Source of the DNA: Caldilineaceae bacterium
Lineage (GTDB): Bacteria > Chloroflexota > Anaerolineae > Caldilineales > Caldilineaceae
Reading direction: 5' to 3'
Length of the DNA stretch: 44,302 nucleotides
Assembly: GCA_026645575.1 (NCBI GenBank)
Contig: JAPKMW010000099.1
Location: forward strand, 1 to 44,302
How positions within the stretch are numbered: the stretch's first letter is position 1; each line of letters begins with the position of its first letter. A model generated the notes under the pieces. It did no database searches, was not told the DNA's origin, and worked only from the letters and a program-made list of their open reading frames with translations. Positions 32,273 through 40,242 of this stretch are shown piece by piece. The position numbers were made by a program, and so were the translations under genes.

Positions 32273-33049
32273 CTATTTCCCCATTTTTCGCAACGCATTC
32301 AAACAACGCGCCACCGCTTCTAAGGGCGGATAGGCGTCGCTCTCATATTCGACAATGTACCACTCGGTGCCACCCACCGTTTCACACGCCTGGAAGAAGT
32401 CGGCCCACGGCACATCATCCTGGCCGATGATCGGGCGGAAGATTGCTTCGTGATCGCTCATGTCGGCCACACGGGTAAAGGGTTTGAGGTGGACGGTGAC
32501 GGCGCGCCCTGGGTATTGCTTGAGAATCCCAACCGTATCGGCGCCACCCAACATGGCGTTGCCATTGTCAAGCTGCATAATCACCGATGCTTTGGTATTG
32601 CCGAAAAAGGTGTCCCAGGGCGTTTCACCATCGAGCGGGGCAAATTCAACATGGTGGTTGTGATAGCCCGTGACCATGCCGTGGGGCGCCAGTTTGTCGG
32701 CCAGTTCATTAAAAAAGCCCGCCAATTTGAGCCAATCGGCGCGCGTCTTGCGCAGGTCGGCGGGGATGCCCGGAATGATCAGTTTGTTGTTGCCGAGGAT
32801 CTGGTTAAACTCAATGGTCTCCGCCAGTTTGTCAGCCTGCACCGCCGAAAACGGGGTGTGTGACCCACAGCATGTTAACCCTTCGCTATCCAAAATAGTA
32901 CGTAATTCTTTGGCGCTATGGTTGTGCCAACCGGCAAACTCGACCCCCTCATAGCCCATCTCAGCGACGGCATGAAGCGTCGTGCGCACATCCTCTTTCA
33001 TCTCATTGCGCACCGAATAGAGTTCGAGGGCAATTGGAATTTTGGTCAT
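32273..33049 (-). CDS. Sugar phosphate isomerase/epimerase (xylose isomerase-like TIM barrel)
   Basis: A 258-aa TIM-barrel protein of the AP-endonuclease-2/IolE-like family. The start IALELYSVRNEMKEDVRTTL is typical. EGVEFAGWHNH, TGYHNHHVEFAPLDG, IMQLDNGNAMLGG and WYIVEYESDAYPP carry the usual metal-binding Glu, His, Asp and Glu residues. Members isomerise or epimerise keto-sugars or inositol derivatives; the precise substrate is not determinable. AAGGAG stands just before the ATG. It lies between an aldo-keto reductase and an SMP-30 lactonase, with inverted repeats on both sides. Confidence 0.87.
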   Translation of the reverse strand: MTKIPIALELYSVRNEMKEDVRTTLHAVAEMGYEGVEFAGWHNHSAKELRTILDSEGLTCCGSHTPFSAVQADKLAETIEFNQILGNNKLIIPGIPADLRKTRADWLKLAGFFNELADKLAPHGMVTGYHNHHVEFAPLDGETPWDTFFGNTKASVIMQLDNGNAMLGGADTVGILKQYPGRAVTVHLKPFTRVADMSDHEAIFRPIIGQDDVPWADFFQACETVGGTEWYIVEYESDAYPPLEAVARCLNALRKMGK

Positions 33050-33077
33050 GATTTGCTCCTTTCATGTTAACCTGATT

Positions 33078-33132
33078 CGTGCTGCGTGATTCGTGGCCTG
33101 AGCCTGTCGAAGGCTACGAATCACGCAGCACG
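33078..33132. repeat. 17-bp perfect inverted repeat, CGTGCTGCGTGATTCGT
   Basis: Arms 33078-33094 and 33116-33132. The loop (about 33095-33115) contains GCCTGAGCCTGTCGAAGGC, itself a small hairpin with the TGAGCYTGTCGAA word. It lies between the isomerase-like gene and the aldo-keto reductase. The CGTGATTCGTG word recurs near 37630. Confidence 0.88.
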
Positions 33133-33138
33133 TTTCAC

Positions 33139-34128
33139 TTACCGCATTCGTGACGTGGACATCCACATATCAGGGTTATTACCCAGCTTGGTTTTCACCG
33201 GCTCAGTGACCCGGCTCAACTCGGCAAGGACATCTGCCGAGAGGGTGAGATCCAGGACAGGTAAATTCCACGCTAACTCTGCCGGCTTGCGGGCGCCGAC
33301 CAGGAAGGAGGTGACGCCCGGTTGCTGTTTAACCCAGGCCAGCGCCACCGTTGCCATTGGCTGGCCCAACTCATCGGCAATGCGTTTGATGCCCTGCAAG
33401 GCCGTGAAAATCTCCGCTTCACAGCCGGGGTCGCGATGTTCGGCCATTGAACGATGACTGGCATAAAGCCGTGTGCGCGATAGCCCATCCGGCACCTCAT
33501 CCGCAGTGGTATAGCGACCGGTTAGCAACCCTTGCGCCAGGGGACTATAACAGATGATGCCCACATTGTGGTCAAGACAAAGGGGTTTGATCTCGCGCTC
33601 GATCACCCGCCAGAGCAGACTGTAGGGCAGTTGGTCGGTGGTGCATTCACTTAGCGTCAGCATTTCGCTCAAATCCTGTACGGCGAAATTGCTTACGCCG
33701 ATGGCCCGGATCTTGCCCTGTTGCTTCAATTGTTGCAGCGCCTCCACTGTTTCGGCCAGCGGCACCTGCCAGTTGGGCCAGTGGATCTGGTAGAGGTCAA
33801 TATAATCGGTCTGCAAGTTGACCAGGCTCTGTTCACAGGCTTTGATTACATCGGCTTTGGCCAAATGTGATGGGCTGACCTTAGTAGCAATGATCGCCGC
33901 CTGCCGTCGCCCAAGCAGACCCCGCCCTAGCACCCGTTCCGAATGACCGTTCTCGTACCCTTCAGCGCTATCAAAGAAGTTGATGCCGGCATCGAGCGCA
34001 GCGTGAACCGTCGCCACCGACACCTCATCATCCTGTTCACCCCACACCTTGCCCCCAGCAAAGGGCCAACAACCCAGCGCCATCACCGAAACACGCATGT
34101 CGGTTTGGCCAAGTTGGCGATATTCCAT
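33139..34128 (-). CDS. Aldo/keto reductase
   Basis: NADPH-dependent TIM-barrel oxidoreductase of 329 aa. The catalytic tetrad is visible: aspartate in INFFDSAEGYENG, tyrosine in the same segment, lysine in IIATKVSPS, and histidine in YQIHWPNWQ. The cofactor loop shows IGVSNF and GIICYSPLAQGLLTGRY. It resembles the YajO/L-glyceraldehyde 3-phosphate reductase group. GGAGGG precedes the ATG. Second in a row of four minus-strand sugar-metabolism genes, it probably reduces or oxidises a sugar or sugar-derived aldehyde. A repeat separates it from each neighbour. Confidence 0.9.
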   Translation of the reverse strand: MEYRQLGQTDMRVSVMALGCWPFAGGKVWGEQDDEVSVATVHAALDAGINFFDSAEGYENGHSERVLGRGLLGRRQAAIIATKVSPSHLAKADVIKACEQSLVNLQTDYIDLYQIHWPNWQVPLAETVEALQQLKQQGKIRAIGVSNFAVQDLSEMLTLSECTTDQLPYSLLWRVIEREIKPLCLDHNVGIICYSPLAQGLLTGRYTTADEVPDGLSRTRLYASHRSMAEHRDPGCEAEIFTALQGIKRIADELGQPMATVALAWVKQQPGVTSFLVGARKPAELAWNLPVLDLTLSADVLAELSRVTEPVKTKLGNNPDMWMSTSRMR

Positions 34129-34148
34129 AAATCCCTCCAGACTGTTGA

Positions 34149-34223
34149 GAGATAAAGAGATTGAGAGATTATCTTTACGCTACCCACCACTAAATCGCTT
34201 GAATCTCTCAATCTCTTTATCTC
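34149..34223. repeat. 22-bp perfect inverted repeat, GAGATAAAGAGATTGAG family
   Basis: Arms 34149-34170 and 34202-34223 are perfectly complementary around a 31-nt loop. It lies between the aldo-keto reductase and the Gfo/Idh/MocA gene. Confidence 0.92.
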
Positions 34224-34226
34224 CCC

Positions 34227-35273
34227 TTAGGAAAGCTTGACAATCCGATTCTCTTCCACCGACTGATACGCGCCTAAAATAATCTGCAACGTTGTCGTCG
34301 CTTCATCAACCGAGTGGAGCGGTTCATAGCCGCCGATGATGGCCTCGGTAAAGTGCTTAATTTCGGCGGCAAACGAACGACGGTAATCCCAACCGGGATA
34401 TTCGACCGCCGCCGGGCTGGAAAAGCCGACCGGTTGGTAATAGAGCTTGTCAATTTCGCCCCAAAGCTGGCCTGCCTCGGCCATGATGTAGAAGAGCGCC
34501 GGTTTGGCGCCGGGGCCGCGCAGCCCCCAACTGGAGAAAATTTGGCCGATCATGCCATCTTCAAATTTCACCAACGCCATTGCCGTGTCCTCACGCGCCA
34601 GCGGTAGGCGATAGGTGCCCAGCATGGCGGTCACTTCGGTTGGTTTCTGACCGGCCAGGAAAAGGAGGCGGTAGGTAGGATGATAGCCAGTGTCGATCAA
34701 CTCGCCGCCGCCCATTTTGGTGGGATCGTTGCGCCAGCCCCAATTGGCGACAGACATGGGCTGCCCCCAGGTTGCTTTGTTGGGGTTCAACGGTGGCCGC
34801 CGAGCGCCACAGTCAAGCGAGTGGATCATGTAGACCTTACCCAGGTCGCCATTCATGAGCATCACTTTGGCTTGTTGCACCGAAGGGAAGAAGAGCTGAT
34901 TATGCGCCGCCATCATGATAATGCCGCTCTCTTTGACCGCTTTGCCAATCTGCGCCGCCTCCTCCAGATTGAGACAGAGCGGCTTTTCGGTCATCAAATG
35001 TTTGCCGGCCTGGGCCGCCGCCACAATCGCTTCACAGTGCAGGTGATGGGGCAGGCTGATGTCTACAGCATCAATGCCCTTGTCCACCAGTAGATCGCGG
35101 TAATCGCTGACAATTTCCGGGTCGGTGCCAATTTGGGCCGCGCGGCGTTCGGCGTTTTCACGCGAAACATCGGCCACCGCCACAATCTCCGCCTGGTCGG
35201 CTACTGTTTTCCAGCCTTCGACATGGGCTTCGGTAATCCCGCCACAGCCGATCAATCCAATTTTGAGCGTCAT
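34227..35273 (-). CDS. Gfo/Idh/MocA family oxidoreductase
   Basis: NAD(P)-dependent sugar or inositol dehydrogenase-like protein of 348 aa. The Rossmann motif IGLIGCGGITEAHVEGW is at the N terminus. ISLPHHLHCEAIVAAAQAGKHLMTEKPLC contains the catalytic lysine of the E-K-P motif. A downstream GGGELIDTGYHPTY holds the C-lobe D-x-x-x-H pair. ATG 35273 (MTLKIGL) is preferred because AAAGGTG stands before it and the longer frame (to 35345) adds an unrelated N terminus. It is the first of four minus-strand genes that look like a sugar-oxidation set. No regulator or transporter is next to them, so the sugar is unknown. Confidence 0.9.
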   Translation of the reverse strand: MTLKIGLIGCGGITEAHVEGWKTVADQAEIVAVADVSRENAERRAAQIGTDPEIVSDYRDLLVDKGIDAVDISLPHHLHCEAIVAAAQAGKHLMTEKPLCLNLEEAAQIGKAVKESGIIMMAAHNQLFFPSVQQAKVMLMNGDLGKVYMIHSLDCGARRPPLNPNKATWGQPMSVANWGWRNDPTKMGGGELIDTGYHPTYRLLFLAGQKPTEVTAMLGTYRLPLAREDTAMALVKFEDGMIGQIFSSWGLRGPGAKPALFYIMAEAGQLWGEIDKLYYQPVGFSSPAAVEYPGWDYRRSFAAEIKHFTEAIIGGYEPLHSVDEATTTLQIILGAYQSVEENRIVKLS

Positions 35274-35489
35274 GGTCACACCTTTTCTAGCATTGGCTTC
35301 TCGCATTGGGAAGAAGTTGGGAAAAAGCATAGCGAAACTATGCACATGGCGCGATCATACCCCTTCCGATTATAATGCGCAAGTGCTATGGGCCGCGCCC
35401 TGGAGACCGGTAGCATTGACCCAAAGTCACCGCTGAAATTGGTGGATAGTACATGTTAACAGTGTAATAAGTCTTTACTCCCGGTGTAA

Positions 35490-35531
35490 CAAAAAAGTGG
35501 GGGATTGACAGAATTGTCAATCCCCCACTTT
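35490..35531 (-). terminator. Rho-independent terminator of the cold-shock gene
   Basis: The arms AAAGTGGGGGATTGACA (35495-35511) and TGTCAATCCCCCACTTT (35515-35531) form a long stem. On the minus strand the stem is followed by TTTTTTGTT. It lies about 57 bp past the csp stop. Confidence 0.9.
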
Positions 35532-35587
35532 GGATGTAATGCTTAGGCAAACCCCTTACTCAAAGGGAACGGGTTTGCTGTGAATGG

Positions 35588-35806
35588 CTAGACCTTGGTG
35601 ACGCCGGCAGCAGCGGGACCCTTGGGACCTTGCTCAATGCTGAACTCGACGCGATCACCCTCGGCCAGGCTGCGGAAGCCATTGGCAATGATGGCGGTCT
35701 GATGCACAAAGACATCCTTGCCGCCGCTTTCCGGGGTGATAAAGCCAAAGCCTTTTTGATCGTTGAACCACTTCACGGTGCCTTTTACTTTGACTGGGTT
35801 GCTCAT
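35588..35806 (-). CDS. csp: Cold-shock domain protein
   Basis: A 72-aa single cold-shock domain that binds single-stranded RNA/DNA and can melt RNA hairpins. RNP1 is KGFGFITPE and RNP2 is DVFVHQTAI; the aromatic surface W-F-N of TVKWFNDQ is present. ATG 35806 (MSNPVKVKG) follows AAGGAG at a good distance, and the longer frame to 35875 is not needed. The transcript should begin near 35953 at a near-consensus promoter and pass through an intrinsic terminator at 35883-35916 before reaching the gene. This suggests attenuation, possibly relieved by the protein itself or by cold. Confidence 0.95.
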   Translation of the reverse strand: MSNPVKVKGTVKWFNDQKGFGFITPESGGKDVFVHQTAIIANGFRSLAEGDRVEFSIEQGPKGPAAAGVTKV

Positions 35807-35882
35807 TGTTGGAAAACTCCTTTTCCGAACTAAAATTTGGTTTACTACGACGTACAAAATGGATGTTCCCAACAATCCGGCA

Positions 35883-35917
35883 CAAAAAAACCGCTCGATT
35901 GTTGTGTTCGAGCGGGT
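35883..35917 (-). terminator. Terminator inside the cold-shock leader
   Basis: On the minus strand CCCGCTCGA pairs with TCGAGCGG around the loop ACACAACAA, followed by TTTTTTTG. It lies between the csp promoter (TSS about 35953) and the csp start, so it either ends a small RNA of about 70 nt or attenuates csp. Confidence 0.8.
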
Positions 35918-35959
35918 AAATCAGTACTCGTGGTAGAACCTACAACATCTTGCACCAAT

Positions 35960-35988
35960 ATCATACCATAACTTTGCCTGGATGTCAA
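35960..35988 (-). promoter_or_regulatory. Near-consensus promoter of the cold-shock gene
   Basis: On the minus strand TTGACA (35983-35988), a 17-bp spacer, and TATGAT (35960-35965) preceded by TGG. It is one of the best promoter matches in the window. Confidence 0.85.
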
Positions 35989-36100
35989 CTATCAAAAATT
36001 GCTCTCTTACAAAAAAAAACAGTTTTAGCCCAGTTGACAAAGTTGATAAAATCCTGCCTAATATAGCAATTGCTTTGCTTCTTGTGAAATGTAGAAGATC

Positions 36101-36144
36101 GTTGGTTCGTTAGTAACCAGCCATATAAGAACGAATCAACCAAC
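36101..36144. repeat. Imperfect inverted repeat, GTTGGTTCGTT / AACGAATCAACCAAC
   Basis: The left arm GTTGGTTCGTT starts at 36101; the right arm GAACGAATCAACCAAC ends near 36144, with a 3-nt insertion in one arm. It lies directly upstream of the alcohol dehydrogenase start, in its leader. Confidence 0.55.
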
Positions 36145-36157
36145 CTGCGAGGAACCT

Positions 36158-37186
36158 ATGTTAAAAGCAACGATTACTGGCGAACGGCAAGCCGCTGTTA
36201 TCACCGTCCCTGATCCGACGCCAAAAGAGAACTGGGTGGTGGTCAAAGTCCATACCGCCCCCATGTGTACCGAGTATAAAACCTACGTGGCCGGACGACC
36301 AGTGGATCAACTGGGGCATGAGGCCGCCGGTGAGGTGGTGGCCGTGGCCCAGCCGGGGCGCGCCAACGTGGGCGACCGAGTAGTGGTGATGCCCATGAGC
36401 GGCTGTGGCAAATGTGCGCTCTGTCTGGCCGGCGACTACATCCACTGTGAAAACAACACCGACTTTGGCGCCTTCCACGGCACGCGCGACGGCAGCGCCA
36501 CCTACAACCAATACCTGCTCAAGCCCGATCATCTGCTGGTTCCCATTCCTGAAGGCATTTCCTATGACCATGCGTCGTTGGCCTGCTGCGGGCTAGGCCC
36601 GACCTTTGGCGCCATGCAACTCATGAATGTGGGCGCCAACGACACTCTACTGATCAGCGGCTTGGGGCCGGTGGGGTTAGGCGGCGTGATCAATGGCGTC
36701 CATCGCAATGCACGCGTCATCGGCGTCGAAAGCAACCCCTGGCGCGCTCAACTGGCCTTAGCGCTGGGGGCCGAAGCAGTTGTCGATCCAACCAGCCCCG
36801 ATGCCCTGGCCCAACTTCGTGACTTGACCGGCGGCAAGGGCATTGATAAGGCTATCGACTGCTCTGGTGTGGTGGCCGCCCATCGCCTCTGTATCGACGC
36901 CGCCCGCCGCAAAGGGCAGATCGCCTTTGTCGGTGAATGCAGTGACGAAACGCCCCTACGCATCAGCCCTGACATGATCCGCAAAGGCTTGACCCTTATC
37001 GGCTCCTGGCACTATAACCTCAAAGATTCGCCGGCCATCATGGCGCTCATCGGCAAGGTCGGCCCGCAGTTGGAGAAATTCGTCACGCACCGCTTCCCGC
37101 TAACGCAGGTGCAGGACGCGTGGGAGTTGCAGTTGACGGGGAAATCGGCCAAAGTGTTGTTAAAACCCTGGGAAGCATCAACCTAA
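36158..37186 (+). CDS. Zinc-dependent alcohol dehydrogenase (MDR family)
   Basis: Medium-chain dehydrogenase/reductase of 342 aa. The catalytic zinc region shows APMCTEYKTY (Cys) and QLGHEAAGEV (the His-Glu pair). The structural zinc lobe has four cysteines in SGCGKCALCLAGDYIHC. The Rossmann fold has SGLGPVGLGGV followed by an acidic VIGVESNPWR (an NAD preference is likely). GAGGAACCT before the ATG supports the start. Neighbours are unrelated, so the substrate, perhaps a polyol or sugar alcohol, is unknown. Confidence 0.9.
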   Translation: MLKATITGERQAAVITVPDPTPKENWVVVKVHTAPMCTEYKTYVAGRPVDQLGHEAAGEVVAVAQPGRANVGDRVVVMPMSGCGKCALCLAGDYIHCENNTDFGAFHGTRDGSATYNQYLLKPDHLLVPIPEGISYDHASLACCGLGPTFGAMQLMNVGANDTLLISGLGPVGLGGVINGVHRNARVIGVESNPWRAQLALALGAEAVVDPTSPDALAQLRDLTGGKGIDKAIDCSGVVAAHRLCIDAARRKGQIAFVGECSDETPLRISPDMIRKGLTLIGSWHYNLKDSPAIMALIGKVGPQLEKFVTHRFPLTQVQDAWELQLTGKSAKVLLKPWEAST

Positions 37187-37216
37187 GTGAGCGCCTACCC
37201 ATAAGCTCCCGCTTTG

Positions 37217-37274
37217 CTCGCCGCGAGTCCGTGACTCGCAACCAGTCGGTTGCGAGTCACGGACTCGCGGCGAG
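37217..37274. repeat. 27-bp perfect inverted repeat, GAGTCCGTGACTCGC family
   Basis: Arms 37217-37243 and 37248-37274 are exactly complementary around the loop AGTC. The core word is the one repeated five times at 22277-22485. It lies 31 bp after the alcohol dehydrogenase stop. Confidence 0.95.
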
Positions 37275-37303
37275 CGGAAGTTATTTCTGAACGACATTTC
37301 TGC

Positions 37304-37628
37304 CTAAACGCACGCATCCCTACGGGACGGGCTACCCCAATCAATCCCTGATTTTTTGTAAATGAAGAAAACGGTTAAATAACGTCCGGCGTCTGTTTGG
37401 CCGTAAGCTGCATAGACATTTTCCTCTTGATTTCGCCGCCCTTTAGCGATAAACCGGAAACGTGGTTTGTTCCAAAAAACTTCCTCTACTTCAGTCGTCG
37501 TTAGCCCGCTCCTAGCCGCACCCCCGCGGGGTTCCCGGTGACCGGCGATGGGCCGCTGGTGGCCGGTAACCCCCGCGGGGGTGCGGCTAGGAGCTGAGTA
37601 GTTACGGCAAATCATATAATTCATCCAT
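37304..37628 (-). pseudogene. BrnT-like toxin gene interrupted by a palindromic element
   Basis: On the minus strand ATG 37628 opens MDELYDLP and stops at once (37602). The continuation resumes after the palindromic element (37508-37594) as LTTTEVEEVFWNKPRFRF, then VYAAYGQTDAGRYLTVFF. This resembles the DUF497/BrnT-like small RNase toxins (ExxF start of the core, then G-R-Y-L-x-V). The C-terminal end after FIYKKSG is replaced by DNA matching the GTCCCGTAGGGA repeat word, so the usual final R-x-x-S-A-R part is missing. The family call is from pattern only; an uncharacterised relative is possible. Confidence 0.55.
37508..37594. repeat. Palindromic element inside the broken toxin-like gene
   Basis: Left arm 37508-37544 begins GCTCCTAGCCGCACCCCCGC; right arm about 37558-37594 is its near-perfect complement, with an inner GGCGATGGGCC loop. 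The CTCCTAGCCGC/C-run word is shared with the element at 27122-27175. It interrupts an otherwise continuous reading frame. Confidence 0.88.
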
Positions 37629-37685
37629 CGCGAATCACGCAGCACGAATCACATTCTCTGAAATGCACCCGCCTGTGGTGTGAGG

Positions 37686-37714
37686 TTGCCCTTTTTCCGG
37701 CTTTGTGGTATACC
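37686..37714 (+). promoter_or_regulatory. Promoter of the small membrane protein
   Basis: TTGCCC (37686-37691), a 17-bp spacer, and TATACC (37709-37714) preceded by TGG. The leader to the ATG is about 70 nt. Confidence 0.6.
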
Positions 37715-37789
37715 TTACCTAGACTTTTGAAAGTACCCTGTTGCGTGTATCCAAACCCATCCGCACTGATTAAGATAGGAGAAACTGTC

Positions 37790-38278
37790 ATGATTCCTCT
37801 GGCGAATACGCGTGTTGCCCAACCATCCGGCAATCCCATGTTGGCTTCGCTCTATGCCGGCGTCTTGACGGCGCTTATTGCTTATGCCGCCGTCTTTTTC
37901 CTGCAAAGTGACAACCTGGTTCTCTTTGGCGTCGCCCTGTTGCTGACGGGTATTGGGCCGGTGTTGGGCTATGCCTTTGCCTCTGGTCGCGTCGGTGCCA
38001 GCATCCCCGGCTTGATCGGCGGGATCATCGGCAGCATTATTCCGTTGGTCAGCATCCTGCTCTGGCCGATTCTCGTAGGCGCCTTCACCAAAACCCAATC
38101 GGTTGGCAAGTTGCTGCTTGGCAGCATTATCGGCGCAATTCTGGGCGGGGTGGTCTTCTTTGGCATGGCTTCGGTCATGGGACAAGATCCAAGTTGGTTT
38201 GGCGCCGGCGTTATCCTCACCTTTGCCGTTTGGGGCGGCGCTTGTGGCGCCATCATGACGGCCTGGGCCAAGTACTAA
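37790..38278 (+). CDS. Small four-helix membrane protein of unknown function
   Basis: A 162-aa protein that is almost entirely membrane-embedded. Four or five hydrophobic segments are visible (AGVLTALIAYAAVFFL, GVALLLTGIGPVLGYAF, GLIGGIIGSIIPLVSILL, LLGSIIGAILGGVVFFG, VILTFAVWGGACGAIM). Several G-x-x-x-G spacings suggest tight helix packing. I do not recognise the family. ATG 37790 follows AGGAGAAA; the longer frame runs upstream into the promoter. It has its own promoter and an 18-bp perfect terminator, so it is monocistronic. Confidence 0.75.
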   Translation: MIPLANTRVAQPSGNPMLASLYAGVLTALIAYAAVFFLQSDNLVLFGVALLLTGIGPVLGYAFASGRVGASIPGLIGGIIGSIIPLVSILLWPILVGAFTKTQSVGKLLLGSIIGAILGGVVFFGMASVMGQDPSWFGAGVILTFAVWGGACGAIMTAWAKY

Positions 38279-38324
38279 AGTCACTGGTCTGTTTCGGTCA
38301 GTTCAAATAACGAACAAACTGCCT

Positions 38325-38366
38325 ACAAAGAAGCCCGATGGATTGCGTCCATCGGGCTTCTTTGTG
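38325..38366 (+). terminator. Terminator of the small membrane protein gene
   Basis: An 18-bp perfect stem: ACAAAGAAGCCCGATGGA (38325-38342), loop TTGCG, TCCATCGGGCTTCTTTGT (38348-38365). It has CTTCTTTGTGT at its end, the usual shape of a strong intrinsic terminator; A/T-rich ends make it work in both directions. Confidence 0.85.
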
Positions 38367-38460
38367 TAATTTGCATAACGCAATCATAGCGAATTGCCGA
38401 AAAATCAGAGATAGTTATATAATTCACATATACCCCCGCCGTTGCTATAAGAGTAATAAA

Positions 38461-38523
38461 AATTGTGCCAAGTAGAATACCTTACCTTTTGGTCAAATCG
38501 TACTTTTATTGCAATTGTGCCAA
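38461..38523 (+). promoter_or_regulatory. Direct repeat AATTGTGCCAA upstream of the PucR-type gene
   Basis: AATTGTGCCAA occurs at 38461-38471 and again at 38513-38523, 52 bp apart (about five helical turns), in an AT-rich spacer. A half-inverse TTGGTCAAA lies between them. It is a candidate operator, perhaps for autoregulation by the PucR-family protein that follows. The basis is repetition only. Confidence 0.35.
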
Positions 38524-38571
38524 ACAATTAACGTATAAACCGTCTGCGGATTCACTTTTGATTTGGGCATT

Positions 38572-40215
38572 ATGTACAAAAACGGTGTAACACTTGATGA
38601 TGTTTTCCGGTTAGCGCTGCCGCCAGATAGTAAATTGTTAGTAGGCGACGAATTGTTGGATCGCACCGTCAGTTGGGCGTGCAGCCTGCGTCCCAGTCCC
38701 CCTGCCTTTCCCAAATTGGACGGCAACGAGCTGGCGCTGATTGACATGGAAGATCTACGCCGGCTCGATCCGAAAATGCAACTGGCGCGGGTGGTGCGTA
38801 GCCTGGAAAACGCGCGTATTTCGGCCATTGCCGTGCTTGGTCCCGTCGAAGAGAGCGCCATTATGGCGGCGCAAGCGAACCGGATTGCGCTCTTCCAACT
38901 GGCTGACAGCCAGTCGCTGGTGCAGATTGAACGGGCGGTCATTCGCTTGATTGTTGACCGCGCCGGCTACGTGGCCCAACGCTCGGCCGAACTGCAACAT
39001 GAACTTAACCAGATCGCCCTGGATGGTGGCGGGATCGCAAACCTGGCCCACCATATTGCCAAGTTTGCCCAACAACCGCTGATTCTCTTACGAGAAGATG
39101 GGCAAATTGCCACCTACGCTGGTTTGGAGATGCTTTCGGAAGCGCGTCGTCATGGCCTCTTTGGCCTGTTGCCCAATATGACTACGCTACGAAGCTGGGC
39201 CGCGACTCAACCGGTCACCAAGTTGAGTAAGACCGTTGGCGCGCTGCCGCTTAATGGTGTGGGGGATGCGGCCGGTTTTGGTCAGGTGGTGATTACACCA
39301 ATTGTGGCGGTGGAGTCGGTGCGCGGCTACTGTCTCTTGTTGCGCCCTGTCAGCAATGTCGGCCAACCGATCAGTGCGGTGGAAGAAATTGCTGTGAGCC
39401 AGGGCGCCGCGGCGGCAGCGCTGGAATGGGCCAAGTTGAACGCTGTTGGTCTGGCCGAAGAGCGGATGCGTGCGGCCTTTGTTGATGAATTACTGGCCGC
39501 GGAGATTGCCGACGAACAAGCGTGGATTCAGCGCGGCGCTTCCTTGGGCTATGACCTGACCCGTCCCCATGTGGCCTGGGTGGTGGATGCCAAACAGACG
39601 CCCGAATGGCCGGCGCCGCTTCTGCGTTTTCTGCGCGACCAGGGGGTCAATCTCCCCATCAGCCGGCGTGATGAGGGGATTTTGCTCTTCTGGCCCACCG
39701 ACAACCCCAAAAGCGGACGTGATTTTAAGACCATTGCCAACGCCTTTGCCGAACGCTTATTGACCCAATACAGCAAGGCGCAACTGATTATCGGCATTGG
39801 TCGGCCGGCGGTAAGACCTAGCGACTGGCTGCAAAGTCAACAACAGGCGCGCGAAAGCTGGCGGCTGGGCAAAGAGTGGAAGGGGACGCCCGTCACCTAC
39901 TTTGGCGACCTGGGCTTATATCAGTTGTTGACCACACTGGGGGGCAACGCCGAAGCCGGTCGTTTCTACCGGCGCACCTTGGGCCGCCTCTTGCAATATG
40001 ATGAAACCAAAAATGCCGAGCTGGTGCAGACGCTGGAAGCCTTTTTTGAATGTCACGGCAACGCCAGCCAGACCGCCAGTCGTCTACACATCCATCGCAA
40101 TACACTCACCTACCGGCTAGAGCAGATCGCCAGCATCACCCAACTCGATTTAGATGACCCCGATGCCCGTTTTTCGTTACAATTTGCCTTGAAGTTACGA
40201 CCGGTGATCAAGTGA
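38572..40215 (+). CDS. PucR/CdaR-family transcriptional regulator
   Basis: A 547-aa regulator. The N-terminal PucR domain opens [21 protein letters not shown] and contains [13 protein letters not shown] middle GAF/CdaR GGDEF-like region follows (about 300-430), and the C-terminal PucR helix-turn-helix (HTH_30) reads [33 protein letters not shown], in separate helices. Family members activate purine, sugar-acid or amino-acid catabolism in response to small ligands; the target is not evident. ATG 38572 follows no strong ribosome site. It is convergent with trpA and divergent from nothing, so autoregulation through the upstream direct repeats is the only visible clue. The last codons (VIK) and stop run into a GTGATACGTGATACTC word. 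Confidence 0.9.
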   Translation: MYKNGVTLDDVFRLALPPDSKLLVGDELLDRTVSWACSLRPSPPAFPKLDGNELALIDMEDLRRLDPKMQLARVVRSLENARISAIAVLGPVEESAIMAAQANRIALFQLADSQSLVQIERAVIRLIVDRAGYVAQRSAELQHELNQIALDGGGIANLAHHIAKFAQQPLILLREDGQIATYAGLEMLSEARRHGLFGLLPNMTTLRSWAATQPVTKLSKTVGALPLNGVGDAAGFGQVVITPIVAVESVRGYCLLLRPVSNVGQPISAVEEIAVSQGAAAAALEWAKLNAVGLAEERMRAAFVDELLAAEIADEQAWIQRGASLGYDLTRPHVAWVVDAKQTPEWPAPLLRFLRDQGVNLPISRRDEGILLFWPTDNPKSGRDFKTIANAFAERLLTQYSKAQLIIGIGRPAVRPSDWLQSQQQARESWRLGKEWKGTPVTYFGDLGLYQLLTTLGGNAEAGRFYRRTLGRLLQYDETKNAELVQTLEAFFECHGNASQTASRLHIHRNTLTYRLEQIASITQLDLDDPDARFSLQFALKLRPVIK

Positions 40216-40242
40216 TACGTGATACTCACCTGTTCCGTCACC

